Positions 22,771 to 34,722 of a stretch of 64,000 bases of DNA are shown piece by piece (within the stretch, counting starts at the first letter, position 1; every line of letters starts with the position of its first letter). The DNA is from Hyaloscypha bicolor E. Its lineage: Eukaryota > Ascomycota > Leotiomycetes > Helotiales > Hyaloscyphaceae. The notes beneath the pieces are model-generated. The model was not told the origin of the DNA. It saw nothing but the letters and a program-made list of their open reading frames with translations, and did not search any database. The stretch is taken from positions 1,647,119 through 1,711,118 of the forward strand of contig NW_020194512.1 in the NCBI RefSeq assembly GCF_002865645.1. The letters are read 5' to 3'. A program made the translations under genes and the position numbers.

Positions 22771-24060
22771 ATGAATGCTGCCTTGGCCACCGGAGTTCGA
22801 ATAAGGACTTCGATACAACCTTGGCTGTTTCGTCCTGAAGTAGTTTCACTGAGACGCCTTGCCCATTCACGAGTCACAGGCCGCCTCCGTGACACTCAGC
22901 GTTACCCACAAAGGTCTTGGAAGAGTCAGACATCCCGAATCATGAGCGCGAGCTCTGGCCGAATTCACGTGCTGGGCCTTGGCAACCTTGGAAGGCTGTT
23001 CGCCCACGAACTGGCTTTACAACCAAAACCGCCGGCTATTACCTTACTACTGCACAGGCAAGGTCTGCTCGATGAATGGGAAGCGGCTGGGGAAAAGATT
23101 GAGATTACGACTGATGGTGTCGTCTCCTCGTCCTCGAATTACGATGTTGAGCTTGTGTCTCAAACACAAGAGGGGGTTATTGAGAGCTTGATTGTGGCTA
23201 CCAAGACTCTCAATACAGTGAAGGCTTTGTCATCTGTCAGGCATCGCCTCACATACAACTCCACGGTCCTCTTTACCCAGAATGGAATGGGCACGGTTGA
23301 GGAGGTCACGAGTGCCGTATTCCCAAGTCCTTCCACGAGACCTCATTATCTAAAAAGCATCACATCGCACGGAGTCTACTCTCTCGGCCCCTTTCGGTCC
23401 GTCCACGCTGGGTTAGCAAACGTCACGATCGGCCGAGCTATTCTTCCAGGACAATCTGATACCGGAAATCCCTCCAAATCCAAATCTCTCATAGACAGAA
23501 TCGTCAGCTCTCCAGGGCTTGCGGCAAGAGAAGTCGACCCACAAGAGCTCATCCGCCTCCAAATAGAGAAGCTCGTCGTAAACGCAATGATCAATCCTCT
23601 GACAGTTATCTTCGATTGCAAAAACGGAGTACTCTTCAATCGTGCTTCAATCGTCTACTTGATGAGACTTCTACTAGCAGAAGCGAGCCAAGTCATACAA
23701 TCCCTACCAGAGCTTCGCGATGACCCAGAAATTGCCTCAAGATTCTCAACGCAGAACCTCGAGACGATAGTGCTGGATGTGGCGGAGAAGACAGCCCAGA
23801 ACACAAGTTCCATGCTACAAGACGTCCGCGCTGGTCGAGCTACAGAAATTGACTACATCAATGGGTACATTGTGAAAAGGGGAAAGGAACAAGGTGTAGA
23901 ATGCAACATGAACGAGAAATTAATACAGTTGGTAAAGGAAGGGAAAGTGATAGAGGTCGAGGACACAAAGTCAGAGTTTGTGCCGGAAAGTTGGCTTGAG
24001 GTTGTGTTCGATGTGTTCGATGTGTTCGACATTCTTTCAACGGCTTCATCGTTGAGATAG
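22771..24060 (+). CDS. Ketopantoate reductase-like (ApbA/PanE) enzyme with probable mitochondrial presequence
   Basis: NADPH-dependent 2-dehydropantoate 2-reductase family, an enzyme class of pantothenate/CoA synthesis, though fungal paralogues may act on other 2-oxo acids. Single-exon reading, 429 aa. The first 57 residues have many Arg and few acidic residues (IRTSIQPWLFRPEVVSLRRL), suggesting mitochondrial import; MSASSG at residue 58 could be a second, cytosolic start. IHVLGLGNLGRLFAHEL is the nucleotide-binding loop. VATKT, FTQNGMG, EKLVVNAMINPLT (catalytic Lys and Asn region) and RATEIDYINGYIVKRG are the family motifs. The tail ends in a threefold FDV repeat. A diverged copy of the last 42 codons follows the stop; splicing 23894-24071 out would replace the tail and end at 24202 (417 aa). 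Confidence 0.88.
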   Translation: MNAALATGVRIRTSIQPWLFRPEVVSLRRLAHSRVTGRLRDTQRYPQRSWKSQTSRIMSASSGRIHVLGLGNLGRLFAHELALQPKPPAITLLLHRQGLLDEWEAAGEKIEITTDGVVSSSSNYDVELVSQTQEGVIESLIVATKTLNTVKALSSVRHRLTYNSTVLFTQNGMGTVEEVTSAVFPSPSTRPHYLKSITSHGVYSLGPFRSVHAGLANVTIGRAILPGQSDTGNPSKSKSLIDRIVSSPGLAAREVDPQELIRLQIEKLVVNAMINPLTVIFDCKNGVLFNRASIVYLMRLLLAEASQVIQSLPELRDDPEIASRFSTQNLETIVLDVAEKTAQNTSSMLQDVRAGRATEIDYINGYIVKRGKEQGVECNMNEKLIQLVKEGKVIEVEDTKSEFVPESWLEVVFDVFDVFDILSTASSLR

Positions 24061-24202
24061 CAAAGGGACAGGGCAGGAATGCAAGCCAAATGAAACATTG
24101 ACACAGCTAGTGAAGGAAGGGAAAGTGGTGTGTGCTGACGACCCAAAAGTCGAAGTTGAGCCGGGAAGTTGGCTTTCGGTACGATTCAGCATTGTTGCAT
24201 GA
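24061..24202 (+). other. Duplicated C-terminal coding segment, possible alternative last exon of the reductase
   Basis: This stretch is a tandem, indel-free copy of the reductase segment that starts near 23884. In matching frames the two read KEQGVECNMNE.LIQLVKEGKV and KGTGQECKPNE.LTQLVKEGKV; about 24 of 42 residues agree and several differences are silent. The copy stays open to a TGA at 24200-24202. A donor at 23894 (caa g|gtgtag) and an acceptor at 24071 (gggacag|ggc) would join KEQG to QECKPNE in the right phase. The spliced frame is then divisible by three. The donor is weak and I see no strong branch site, so a relic is the alternative reading. Confidence 0.5.
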
Positions 24203-24286
24203 TGCGGATGCAATATATACAGCATTCTCTTCTCACCCAGTAACCATACCCCTCTCTGTATTCAATTTGATCCTCCACCTCCACTT

Positions 24287-24937
24287 CTATTTCGATTTCT
24301 GACTCGGCGTGACTGCGAATGTGGGTCGTACGAACCTGTGGATTGTTAGCAAGAGCGCAATCCATTTTCCAACTCGTCAATCCAGGACGGGGAGGAACAA
24401 CATACCTGTCCGAGTTATAAGGACTCGTCTGGCTGCCAAGTAGCTCCTTCTCCCTTGCCTGATCCGCATAATGCCTTCTAACCAAATCCCTATCCTCCTC
24501 CGCAGTCAACAAAGGGATGAGGTGGATCCTCGACCACATCTTCTCGCGCGCAAGCTCACTATTGCGCCATCATCAGTAAAATGCCCCATGCTCGTCTACC
24601 TCCGAGGGTTTCTGAAGAGAATGGTGTACGAGGGCGTACTTCTGTTCCCGAATTCCCTTCCCAACCTTCCAGAATCCAAACGTCATCACGCCCGCCACCG
24701 CAAACAGCATAACACCCGGTCTAAATCCCCGCGCGGGAAGGTTTCTCTGGATTCACACCTTCGTTAGCGCGTATCCCGCATATTTGCCTACGATTTCCCG
24801 TTGAAGGTGAGTTCATGGGGATTGTATGATCGTCTAATTCGGAGCCTAGGAGTTGTGATCTGCAAATTGTGCGGTAAACGACGCACCTTGTATTGAACGG
24901 GCCCATAGCCGCCAGATGGGGGCAAATCTTGAGGCAT
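24287..24937 (-). CDS. ndufa13: NADH:ubiquinone oxidoreductase subunit NDUFA13 (GRIM-19/B16.6)
   Basis: Accessory subunit of respiratory complex I, anchored in the inner mitochondrial membrane. ATG at 24937. Exons: 24937-24887, 24746-24640, 24558-24406 and 24335-24287 (introns 140, 81 and 70 nt); 119 aa, as usual for fungi. The spliced product begins MPQDLPPSGGYGPVQYK, then RNLPARGFRPG, a transmembrane segment VMLFAVAGVMTFGFW, KVGKGIREQNELAREKMWSR, IHLIPLLTAEEDRDLVRR and YNSDRFVRPTFAVTP. All are hallmark GRIM-19 elements, and each junction is needed to restore them. The first intron is long for this window. Same strand as FCP1, 473 bp downstream of its stop. Confidence 0.95.
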
Positions 24938-25161
24938 TGTGACGCTGTGGCTGTTCCAATTGTCCTCCTTGTGCTCTTGAGTGAGGTTGGTTCGTCCCGT
25001 GATGGAGCTCATAGAGAAACACGCTAAACTAATTCGGGATTTTCTGCCAGCTATTTCCACCCCGCCCCGTCTCTGACACAGATTCAGGATCACTTTTTTA
25101 GCTCCAGGTGAGAATGGAAGTATTATGTATGGGGTCCTCTACGAGGAACGGATTTCGAGTT

Positions 25162-25380
25162 TCATGAATCGACAATGTCGCGCCATCCTGCTATGCTAAA
25201 AGTAAGAACCCAAATAACACCAGGTCCAGTCCACATCTCAGCAGGAATTACGCCGCCATTCATCCATACCGTTGAGCCGTAAAACGCCAACCCGTTCACC
25301 ATCGGGTATGCAAGAACTCTGCTGCTCCTCTGCTGAAAATACGTAAAAAGGGTAATAAACAAGAAGACAATTCCTAACAT
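25162..25380 (-). CDS. Possible small two-helix membrane protein, unrecognised
   Basis: A 72-codon frame starting at an ATG with A at -3, in the 473 bp between FCP1 and NDUFA13. The product is hydrophobic: one likely helix near residues 2-16 (LGIVFLFITLFTYF) and another near 48-65 (WTGPGVIWVLTFSIAGW). I do not recognise a family. It starts only 30 bp past the FCP1 stop codon and could simply be part of the FCP1 3' UTR. Confidence 0.25.
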   Translation of the reverse strand: MLGIVFLFITLFTYFQQRSSRVLAYPMVNGLAFYGSTVWMNGGVIPAEMWTGPGVIWVLTFSIAGWRDIVDS

Positions 25381-25410
25381 CGTTTCACCTCTCCAAGGTA
25401 TTGGATCTCG

Positions 25411-28211
25411 CTATCCACCCCCGCCATCTTTAAATTCTTCTTCCTCTCGTTCGAATTCGGCCATCAGATCAGCTTCCAAGTCGTCACCAAATGGATCGTC
25501 GCCGTCATCATCATCTCCAGTAGGAATCTGATCTACTGCATCTTCTTCGCCATCCTCATCACCAGTTGGACCCGGTGTGGGCAAGCTGCTCTCAGATTGC
25601 ATACTATTCGGGGTCTTGACAGTCTTCAATCCCGTCGACCTCGAATTTGCAATTCGTTGTTTCTTCGCCAAGGTGCTCTCGTCTCCGCTATTTTCGTCGT
25701 CGGTTATATCACCAACTTTTCTCTTCTTCGGTACGATCTTGTTGCTCGTTCGACTTCGAATGCTGATATCGGAAGCGACGCTCTCTGCACCACTGTCGTT
25801 TTCTGACTCGGAATCGTCAGAACCCATGAAAGACTCAAGTTCTTCGTCGATCTCACCCCAGTTGAAACCTTTCAGATCGTCGACTGGGGAATGACCTTCT
25901 TCGATTGCTTCAGGCATAACACCTTCTAAGTCTTCGGCTACTTCTTCTTCCCTGGCCGGGACATGATCACTCTCCTCTTCGTCGCTAGCGGAGTCTTCAG
26001 AGCTTTCGTCGGAGTCATGAATGGAAGACGGTGCGCTGGAGTTGAAGCCCTCCTCTCGGATCTTGTCTTGCTCGTGAATCTCCACCTATAAAGCGTCAGC
26101 GAGAACTTACTAGTACTCAGTGAGTAGTTCTCACAAGATATGAGGTTTCATCATCCTTCTCCCACTTGCTTATAGAATTGAGTAGCCATTGTTGATTCAC
26201 GATCTTGATATGTTCGTATTTAGCAGCTTGCCGTACTTTATGTGTGCGAGTTCTGCTTGTTGAGGCAACCAAATGGGTGACCTTTCGATTGACCCTACCC
26301 ACTATTAGTGATCCCAATGAATTAGCCGGATGACAACTTACTTGGTTTGGATCTCTGCCCCAAAGCTAATGGCTTGGATAGCAATCTCGGTTCTACGACG
26401 CGCGAGCGATTTAGCATTCTAACCATTCTCGTGGGGTGACAACTTAAGATCATAATGATATTGCGAAAAAAAAAAGTCTATATACCTCATAATATCCGCT
26501 TGGAGTGGCACCAAACCGGACATTACTATCGTGCAGCCAGCCAAAGTCTTTGCTCTATTAGACCGTTAGTGGAGTCCACAATAGTACATCAGCACACTCA
26601 CTTCAGTCGCGGCATGACATTTCCGATATCAGGAACAATTCTCAGATCTGCTGACTCGTCTTTGATGGATACTTTCTTGTTGTGTCCAGGTTTCAGCTGT
26701 GCGACACGTCCTCCATGTGCATTGACAAGAGCACGATCGTACTCCTCATAGAACGCCTTGTGCAATTGAGCCAAATGCTTCTCAAGGTATGTCAGTTCAA
26801 CATCGTCATCTTTGAGAAGATTGTGTTTGTGGTGTGGATGTTCATGTGCTGTATCTCCATTCCTGGACTCATCCGTAATGGTAGCATCATCGTCTTCTTC
26901 CTGATCGAGCTTCTCTTGCATATGCAATAATGGGCGTTCAGTCAATTGCTTTTCCAAAAATTTCTCCTGTTCAGCAGCCTGTTCGAGTCGCAATGCCAGA
27001 TCATCTCCACCACCCATTCTTACCAGCTCTTCTAAAGCACTGACTCGAGAGCCATCTGCCTCCGGTTCTTCCTGTGCCTTTTCTTGGTCCGCTGGCTTGC
27101 TCGCGTCCGGGTCCGGGGTAGAATCTTCTCCATTCTTGGTTGAATCTGTCTCATCCGTATCGATTTTCGTGTGCTTCTTCTTCGGTGCTTGTGTCATCTT
27201 AGGCAGTTCCTCTCTCTTGGGTAGGAAGCTTGAATTGATGTCTCCAATTCCGAGGAAGAAGTCGTATGGAACGACCTTGATCAGATTTGGTCGGTTCTTT
27301 GGCCAAACATCTGCCCGGTCGTCAATGATAACCACCATTTTTGTGTCCACCGGGAAAAGCCGTGCCAGACTTTTCGTAGTGATGTTGCCATTCTCGTCTC
27401 TGCTGATAATCCTATCTCCAAACAGCTTTCTGTCGGGATCGACGATCTTGGCGATGTTCATGGCGTATGCGCGAGTGCCCATGGTGTAAACATGTAGTTC
27501 ATACATCTCCGCAACCTTGTTTAAGAATTCCTTCAGACCAGGCCGCATCTTGATATAGTACCAGCAAGCTGAAGCTAGACCTCGGACACCTTCATCTTTC
27601 AGCTGAAATTTTGCCACGTCCTTGACAGCTTCGTGGTTCGGTGAGTTCGGATCGTCTTGCCAGTCTCCAACAGTGGGCTCGATGCATGCGTGTATAATCG
27701 TTTGGTCTAGATCGACCACGAGAGAAAGCTTTCTGTGCTTGAGCAGCCGCCGTTGTGATTCTTCCTCAGCTCTTGAAGCTTCATCTTCACTGACTCGAAG
27801 GGCAGTCTGATCATGGATCATGTTGATTTTCGCTCGATCTGTGTCGTCCGACGCGGACGCCCAGCTCATTTCCGTCATGTCCTTCCCACACATTCCGCAG
27901 AGTCCCTGGAACTGAACTGAGTGTGGACATGTCTCTTCGATATCGACGAACTTCAGATCACTCTGGATGACTGCTCCTTCCTTAATCTTCCACTCCTTTA
28001 TGGTGCCATCTGCTGGACTATCCCAGTCCGCGATGGTTGTCTGCTCCTCCTCCCAATTTTCCCCAAGGGGGTCGCCAACTGTTTGCATCCACGTGAACTT
28101 GTATGACAGGATGGGTTCTTTACGCTTGATCTCATTGCCGGGATGCTTGAGGAGCTTATTGATAGTGATGGGATATTTGAGCTTCGTCCCTAAGCTCAGT
28201 AGCTTCCCCAT
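25411..28211 (-). CDS. fcp1: RNA polymerase II CTD phosphatase FCP1
   Basis: Nuclear phosphatase that removes phosphate from the Pol II C-terminal domain so that the enzyme can be recycled. ATG at 28211. Exons: 28211-26602, 26554-26486, 26392-26342, 26294-26135 and 26085-25411; 854 aa. The N-terminus contains the lipoyl-like segment WDSPADGTIKEWKIKEG and a Cys cluster, CPHSVQFQGLCGMCGKDM. The catalytic FCPH domain holds SLVVDLDQTIIHA (DxDxT acid phosphatase motif), MRPGLKEFLNKV, MGTRAYA and VVIIDDRADVW. The four small introns fall in and around the BRCT domain (AGCTIVMSGLVPLQADIM, then IQAISFGAEIQTK, VNRKVTHLVAS and QQWLLNSI). The C-terminal 220 residues are very acidic, with a basic PKKRKVGDI that could be a nuclear localisation signal. 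All catalytic residues are present. Confidence 0.96.
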
Positions 28212-29668
28212 GGTGTCCTCCGTCGCGGTGTCGCACCTCTTGTGATCATGCGGTTTCTGGGTCTTGCGGCCTGTTCCAACGCGCGATTAGTGAATGCTCG
28301 ATGATGGGTGGAAGAGAGGGGAAGCGCGCGAGTCTCGAGTCTGGGGCAAGCAGCGAGTCTACGAATTCCGCAAGGGAGACCGTGAGGCACGTCGGAAGAG
28401 CTTGCGCATGCTCCAAGCATACACGAGTGGGAGTCTACAAGCTGTTGGAAGACCTACGATCTCAATTTGAGCCGTGTAAGAGCTCTCATAGATGTCGCGT
28501 GGGGTACAGCTACAGCGATGTATAGGCTCCCGTGCATCACCTCCCCTGCACGCAATATTCACCTTTGACAGTCAGGTCCGGCGGCTTCTTGATTTGGGAT
28601 GGCGAGAGGTGCCCGGAAGCTCGTTGCGCGATGCAATTACTGGTTGTGGATCGAGATGCGAAGAGGGCCGGCGACAAAATGTATGTCGATGTGTGTACAG
28701 GAGAAAGCGACTGCGCACGAGGCCTTTATGGTGTGCCGTAGACGACGGGTGACGTTCGTTCTGCGCGTTGCGGGCGGTGCGCGGTGTGCGGTGTGGTGTG
28801 CGGTGGTCGCTTCGCGTTCGGTAGAGCTTGCTTGCTTTGCCTGCCTGCTGCTGGTCAGGAGCGGAAGGGCCGCCTTAAGTGTTGTGGAATAAAAGTGGGT
28901 CCGTACGGATGAGCCTCTGATTGGCTGCTGCTCATCGGTCATGCAGGGGCGGCCCGGGCTGCTTTCATCTGCTGATTTTCACAACGTGACTCGCTCATCG
29001 CCGCGGTGGAATGGGATGTTCAGCCTCGCGAAGGGTCAACCTCAACCTGAAGTCCCCGAAAGCAGCTGGAGAAAGGCTCGCATTGTGTGATGATGGAAAC
29101 TTGCTTGGGGTGAGCGGCCTAAACAAAGCAAGCTATTCAAGGTTGACGGGATCGAGAAATTAAGAACTAAACCGTGGTGTCCGACAAACGCTGCTCGGCG
29201 CGAACTTAAATGCACCTCGTTCTTTCAATTAGCATATGTCCAATATAGTCTCTATCGCTGTAAGTCTACACCCAATGCCCACCCATGATCCCCAATGCCG
29301 TCGTGCGGGCTCGCTGTCTGTATACAAATTATCGCTGCGTTACAATGCATTCCTCATCTCAATGATGCTTCGAGAGATTCGATGTCCAAGCCCGGAAAAA
29401 AACCCTTCACACTCCGAATACTCAAACCGTCCTCTTCTCTATTAAACATCACGCATTATCCAGTGGGGATCTCGTTCCCCGATATCTTGACTCCTGACAT
29501 GTCGGAGCTCATAGTGCGTTTCGTCGCCAGAGACCCACTCTGCGCCATTGTCTCCCCTTGCGTGACGGAGGAGTTAGCAGTTGATCGAAAAACATCGGGT
29601 CAATAGAAGGATATCGTCTTGGAGAGAATGGTGGCAATAAGGGATAGGGAACGGGGTTCGCCTCAATA
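28212..29668. other. Intergenic region upstream of FCP1 and downstream of ATG26
   Basis: It holds the FCP1 promoter and the ATG26 3' flank. Around 28740-28830 the DNA is rich in GT and GCG runs (gcggtgcgcggtgtgcggtgtgg). Short frames on both strands have skewed composition and no motifs. I see no tRNA. Confidence 0.5.
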
Positions 29669-32600
29669 CTAACAGTCATGAATGCGTCGGACGAGTTCTG
29701 GATCTCCATCATCGCCGATGAAGGTCCAGCTCTCTTCCGAATCTTCGAGTGGATCGTCAACGGTCTTCCCATTTCTCCCCTTGATGAGAGATTTGGCGTA
29801 TTCCAGATCCCGATAGAGAGATTGAATTGCCGTGTCAACTCCGTCCTCCTACATTCACAATTAGCATTACACCACCAGCGAGGGCCTGTTTTTACCTTTC
29901 TGATCGTCTCCCCGAGAACTTTGGCCTTGACAATCATTCTCTGGCTGTTGCAGGCTTCCCATAATGCTCGAGAGAAGACACTAACATTCAGTTTCCTGAG
30001 GTGGATACCAACTCCTAGATCCTCAACACGCGAGCCAAAGAAGTATTGATCGCCAAAGAAAGGTTTGATAATGGTAGGGACTCCAGCTCGCAGGCTGGCA
30101 CCTGTGGTCCCAGCGCCGCCGTGATGAGCAGCGGCATCGATCTGCTTGAACAGCCAGTCGTGGGGAGCTGATTTGATGGAAAGGATTTCAGGTGGCAGAG
30201 GAACCTCGATTTCGTTGGCATCCTTCTTGTCGAGACGATCCGACCATCCCTTGGCAAGAATGCATCTTACGTCGGCCTTCAGAATGGATTTGATGATCGT
30301 ATTCGTCATTGCGGCGGAGTCTTGAACAACTATCGACCCAAAACCTACATAGACTAGTTTTTTGCCGTCATCCCGAGCCTTCTTGATGAAGTCTGACAAT
30401 TCTTTCGGAGGTGTCCAGGCCGTGCCTTCGTCCAAAAACCAATAGCCAGTGACTCGAATCCAGTCACTATAATCGAGTGGCGGAATAACAACTGAGGGAC
30501 TGAAGTTGTATAAGAAGGGCACTTTGTTCGGCTGCATCTTTTCGAGGTTCGTTGCCTGCAGACCTAGCTCCCTCTTTCTCCAACGATTGACTTGGCCTGC
30601 GACAGCTTTCCAAAATACATTATCAAACATAACGTATGTAATGTAATTATACGCCCCGCCCATTTTATGCTCTGGGACAGCAAACGCATGCGGGTACGCT
30701 CGTGTCCTCGTCCACGGCATAGAGAATGCTCGGAAGTACGGAATACCCAAGGCTTCAGCAATATGGATACCGCCCATGGCACTTGGACTCTCTATCAGAA
30801 TATCGGAGTTCTGGCAAGCTTTCCAGCCAGATGTAAGTAGCTCGTCGATCCAAGCGCGGAATTTTCCTGATGCTTCTTTCAGGAATGAATACGTGAACAT
30901 GCCATTTTCAATGCATAATCGCATCAATTCGGCAGGATCGCCGGCTACCGGCTCAAATTGGATGCCATAACTTTCAACCCAGACCTTGAATTCGCTATGA
31001 GTGGCTATCCTCGGTTTGTGTCCTTCGGCAAGCAATCCTTTGCATAGAGCAATGTAGGGCTGGACGTCGCCGCGTGATCCAATGGTTAAGCAAGTAATCC
31101 GTAGAGACTCGTTCGGCTTGAAATTGAGAATCGAAGCTCGAGGGTCATCAAACAATATTGCCGGTGCTTCAGCCCTGACTTCTTCTGCAGTCTTTGGCAT
31201 CTGGACATCGTGTTCTGCGTGACCTTCGTACCTAGCTTGCTGGAGGGCTTTGTGCTCTGCACTGGCATTTTCAGCGCTCTCTTTCTCTTCCATTGTTAAT
31301 AATCCAGATTCTTTGAGGTACCGCATAGTCTCCAAATTTTGGAGGAGGGTAATGGCGCAGTCGTCTCGAGTATCCAGCTGACTGAATTCGAAAAAAAGTT
31401 CTTCGTGGCCTTTAATCACCACAACAAGGCCAGAATAGCCAAATCGGAACCCTTTCTCTTTGTCTACGTTCTCGATGTCCTTCAGTGGCAGGATGAGCTT
31501 AGTTCTTGTGCCAGGTAGAAGACTACGAAAGCAGAAAGACCTGTCGCTGATGTAGATTTTGCCATATAACGGTAAGACTCGATGCAAGAATCCAAAATAT
31601 GCAGCTTGGAGTTTCTCCGTAGCGGGTAGAGCGAAGTGATCTCTGAATCGATCGCCGGATCCGGCGGCCTGCTCATCGTCGGCATCGTCATATAAGTCAT
31701 CATTTGGCGCAAGGCCCTGTGGTTCATCGTAATGCTTCTTGCCTCCTTTCCACATGCCCGATACTTTCTCGACGTAACCCATCGATTCCGTGGCCAGTAG
31801 GTTACTCATGCGTTTCGAGTGCTTGTTGAGATATCCTGCAAAGCCTGCAGCTCGTTGCAATGGATATGATCCGGCCTTTACAAGACTTTGCAATGTCGGT
31901 GCCGAGGCTGAAGGCTCAGCCGGAATTGCGTGAGAAGCTTCCGCGTGTGCGACTGTGTTAGTGCTTTTGGATCTTGGTAATACAGTCCCCAAATTTACTG
32001 TATTCCGCGACGGTGAATCAGACCTTGAGTCGACGTTCCCCGGTACCTCTCGGTCCAGGCAACGAGAGGCTGATGCTGACCGCCGAATAGTTGGCGACAG
32101 GAACACGTCCGAATCCCTTAATATTTGGCTTGCCGAAGCCTGAGTTTCATCGCTTGCGGAAGGTAAAGCTCCTGAGGATCCAGGTTCTTCTAGCGAATGC
32201 ACATAAGAGTCGGATGATCCTTGCTTTTCAGATGGCCTCTTTTCCCCTTCCAGACGATTCCTGCTAAAGCTTCGTCGGCTTGTATTTGCACTGCGAGGTC
32301 CAGCACCATCCATATTCAGTCTGCTGAGGTCTACACTTCGCCTGCCAAAATTCTTCAGGTCCATGCTCCTTCGAAAAGCATCAGAGCTTGCGCGGCTAAG
32401 TTCTGCACTTGGACGAGGACTTGGACCACCGATTGGTGACAGAGTTGCTCTGACACTCTCCTCAAGAAGAGGCGTCGTAGTGCGGATAGGCGGAGGGGCA
32501 GGCGGCCGGTGTTCCCTAGGGGATTGCATAGAGGTACGTTTTGAGCTGCAAGCACTCTTTGGGCTATGGGTTCCATCGACCGTTGGTGGGACTAGCATGT

Positions 32601-34060
32601 GATCAGGGATCTGTTGAGCTGTCGTATCCTCTACCAGAATCTTCAGAACATTCAAGGCTTCTTTCCCGAAACTGAAAAAGGAGAAAAAGTACTGCGAGAA
32701 ACCGTCAGAAAAAGTCTTGAGACCAGAGATAGACATCACTTGCCTCGTCAATTGCATAAGTCTCATCATTGTCGATGACACGAATCTTGCAAGTATCAGC
32801 GAAATCGACGATTTGACTGTCTTCAATGTCGATGATATTCTCAATGGGCAATGATATCTTAACACTATCACCCTCGTTGTGAGAGCGAAAGATAATCTTT
32901 TGCAGAGCCTTCACCCATTCTTTGGCACTCGGTATGCTGTCCGCCTTGAAGTTGTATTTCCGCTGATGTGTGACGACTGTAAAATGTGTTGCGTCTTTGC
33001 CCTTGTCCTTATCCACAACGTTCGCTGAAATGCCGTAACGCAAGTCTATATTGCCGCTTGGGAAGTATAAGTCGGAAGGATCTGAGTAGTAAGACAAGAC
33101 ATCGCCCTTAAGTCGGAACCAGTATCGATTAAATTTTGGGTTTCGTCGACCCGATTTAGAGAGGTATCCGGACTTGACAACCTCATTCTAAGAAAGGTCA
33201 GCTTGAATCTTTGACAGTAGATGGAGACCCACAGATTTCTTGGGTAGGTATGCATAGAAACAAATGTGCTTGGTCGTAATGTACATATAACCTTGAAGGA
33301 GAACGCTCTTTAATAGCCAGCAGGGATATTCTATCTCAGATTAGCATGGCAGTAGGCAGGGCTTTTAAACCTTACCTTCTATCACATCTTCAGCTTTTTC
33401 GAACTGGAAGATCTCCTGGAGTCTCTTGGCCAGGCTGCTAGATACTCCTTCATCGGAATCATCCATTGACGTAGGACCATCCAGTGTCCGCTGCAGGTCA
33501 AAACTTGGCCTCATAGATAACTCTGCACGCGCTTCAAGCATTCGACTCATAACGGGTGCATGATTAAAGTGTATTCGAGACTCTTGCGCTCCGGGGGTTT
33601 TAGATTCGCTGGGAGACTCGGGTGTGGAAGTGTCGGATCGTTTTGGGGAGGATTTCGATTTGGACTTGGACCCCAACCCAGATATTGATCGCAGAAGTCT
33701 GTTCTCCGAGAACTTTCGTCTGTGATGCCGCTCTGGTTTGGGGGATATCTTCCCCCGTCGAGGCTTGTCTACCTGTAAGTCGGAGGCCTGCGAGGAGGGT
33801 TCTCCCGAATCATCGTCTTCGTCGCTCGACTGTCCATCGAATCTAGCATTGAAGTCGACCTGGGATCCAGCAGCCGCGATCATGCCAAAGACAGACTGGT
33901 TCATGTACGCGTTCGCGCCATGCATGGCTGTACAGTCCTCCTCCACGTCGTCGCCATCTCGAAATCGCTCCGGAAGCTCGACAGTGACCTTGTGACCCTC
34001 CCTTCTCCTCTTGGTCAACTTGCGCGCCATGCGCTTCTTCAGATCCTCCTCCGGCGCCAT
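29669..34060 (-). CDS. atg26: Sterol 3-beta-glucosyltransferase ATG26 (UGT51)
   Basis: Transfers glucose from UDP-glucose to ergosterol; in some fungi required for pexophagy and infection. ATG at 34060 ([20 protein letters not shown], the family's usual start; a GTG lies 8 codons upstream). Exons: 34060-33376, 33330-33233, 33187-32744, 32691-29896 and 29848-29669; 1400 aa. Order: disordered N-terminus, first GRAM part ([17 protein letters not shown]), PH domain ([21 protein letters not shown]), end of GRAM ([18 protein letters not shown]), a Ser-rich linker, second GRAM near 755, then the GT-B glycosyltransferase from [20 protein letters not shown] (about 938). [18 protein letters not shown] near 1264 is the nucleotide-sugar site. 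The intron at 32692-32743 has a GC donor (gag|gcaagt). The last exon supplies [14 protein letters not shown] and ESWTFIGDD. Complete. Confidence 0.97.
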
Positions 34061-34722
34061 GGGAACTGGCTCTGGCGACAGCACGTCGAGTTCCAGGCGT
34101 GCAGCGTGCTCAGCAGATGGCGAGGTGCAAGGTATGTGAGGTAGGGAAAAGAAGAAGGTTATCGATAAGCCTTGAGCTAACCGGAATCGTGAAAGCCGTG
34201 AAAGAACGCGGGAGCCGAAACACTGTCACATGCGATCAGAGGCCAACAAAGGATAAATAGAGATACATGTTGCCGACTTCACGAGCTTGCGGCGAATCAC
34301 TGGGCATGCGGGATAACTGTTGACTGTGGTGAAATTTTGCTGAGTGAAGGCAGGACAAGGGTCCAGCCAGCAAGAAGGTTTGCCTTGACCAGTTATGCCT
34401 GGCGTCAAGTCACTGGCTGCAGGGCCTAGTCAGTTGAGTCACTCCGTACATCCTTCACTTGAAGGATACTCCACAAAGAGCCATCCGTAGAGTAATTAGG
34501 GGCTCCAGGGCTGCGGCATTCCATCAAAGAGCCTTTGTTCTTCTTCCCATGACATCATTCTGGGTTTCGCAGAGAGTTTTCCACCCGAGTGCTGCGGCGA
34601 AACATAACAAATCACTTCTAGTCAAAGAGAAGTCGACCGTTGTTTCATTACTACAAGAAGTCTCCGCACAACTCCGGTATATCCACAGCCTATAATCAAA
34701 CAATCATATCATAATACCAGTC
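34061..34722. other. Intergenic region between ATG26 start and CMR1 end
   Basis: It contains the ATG26 promoter and the CMR1 3' flank. No convincing frame, RNA gene or repeat. Confidence 0.5.
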
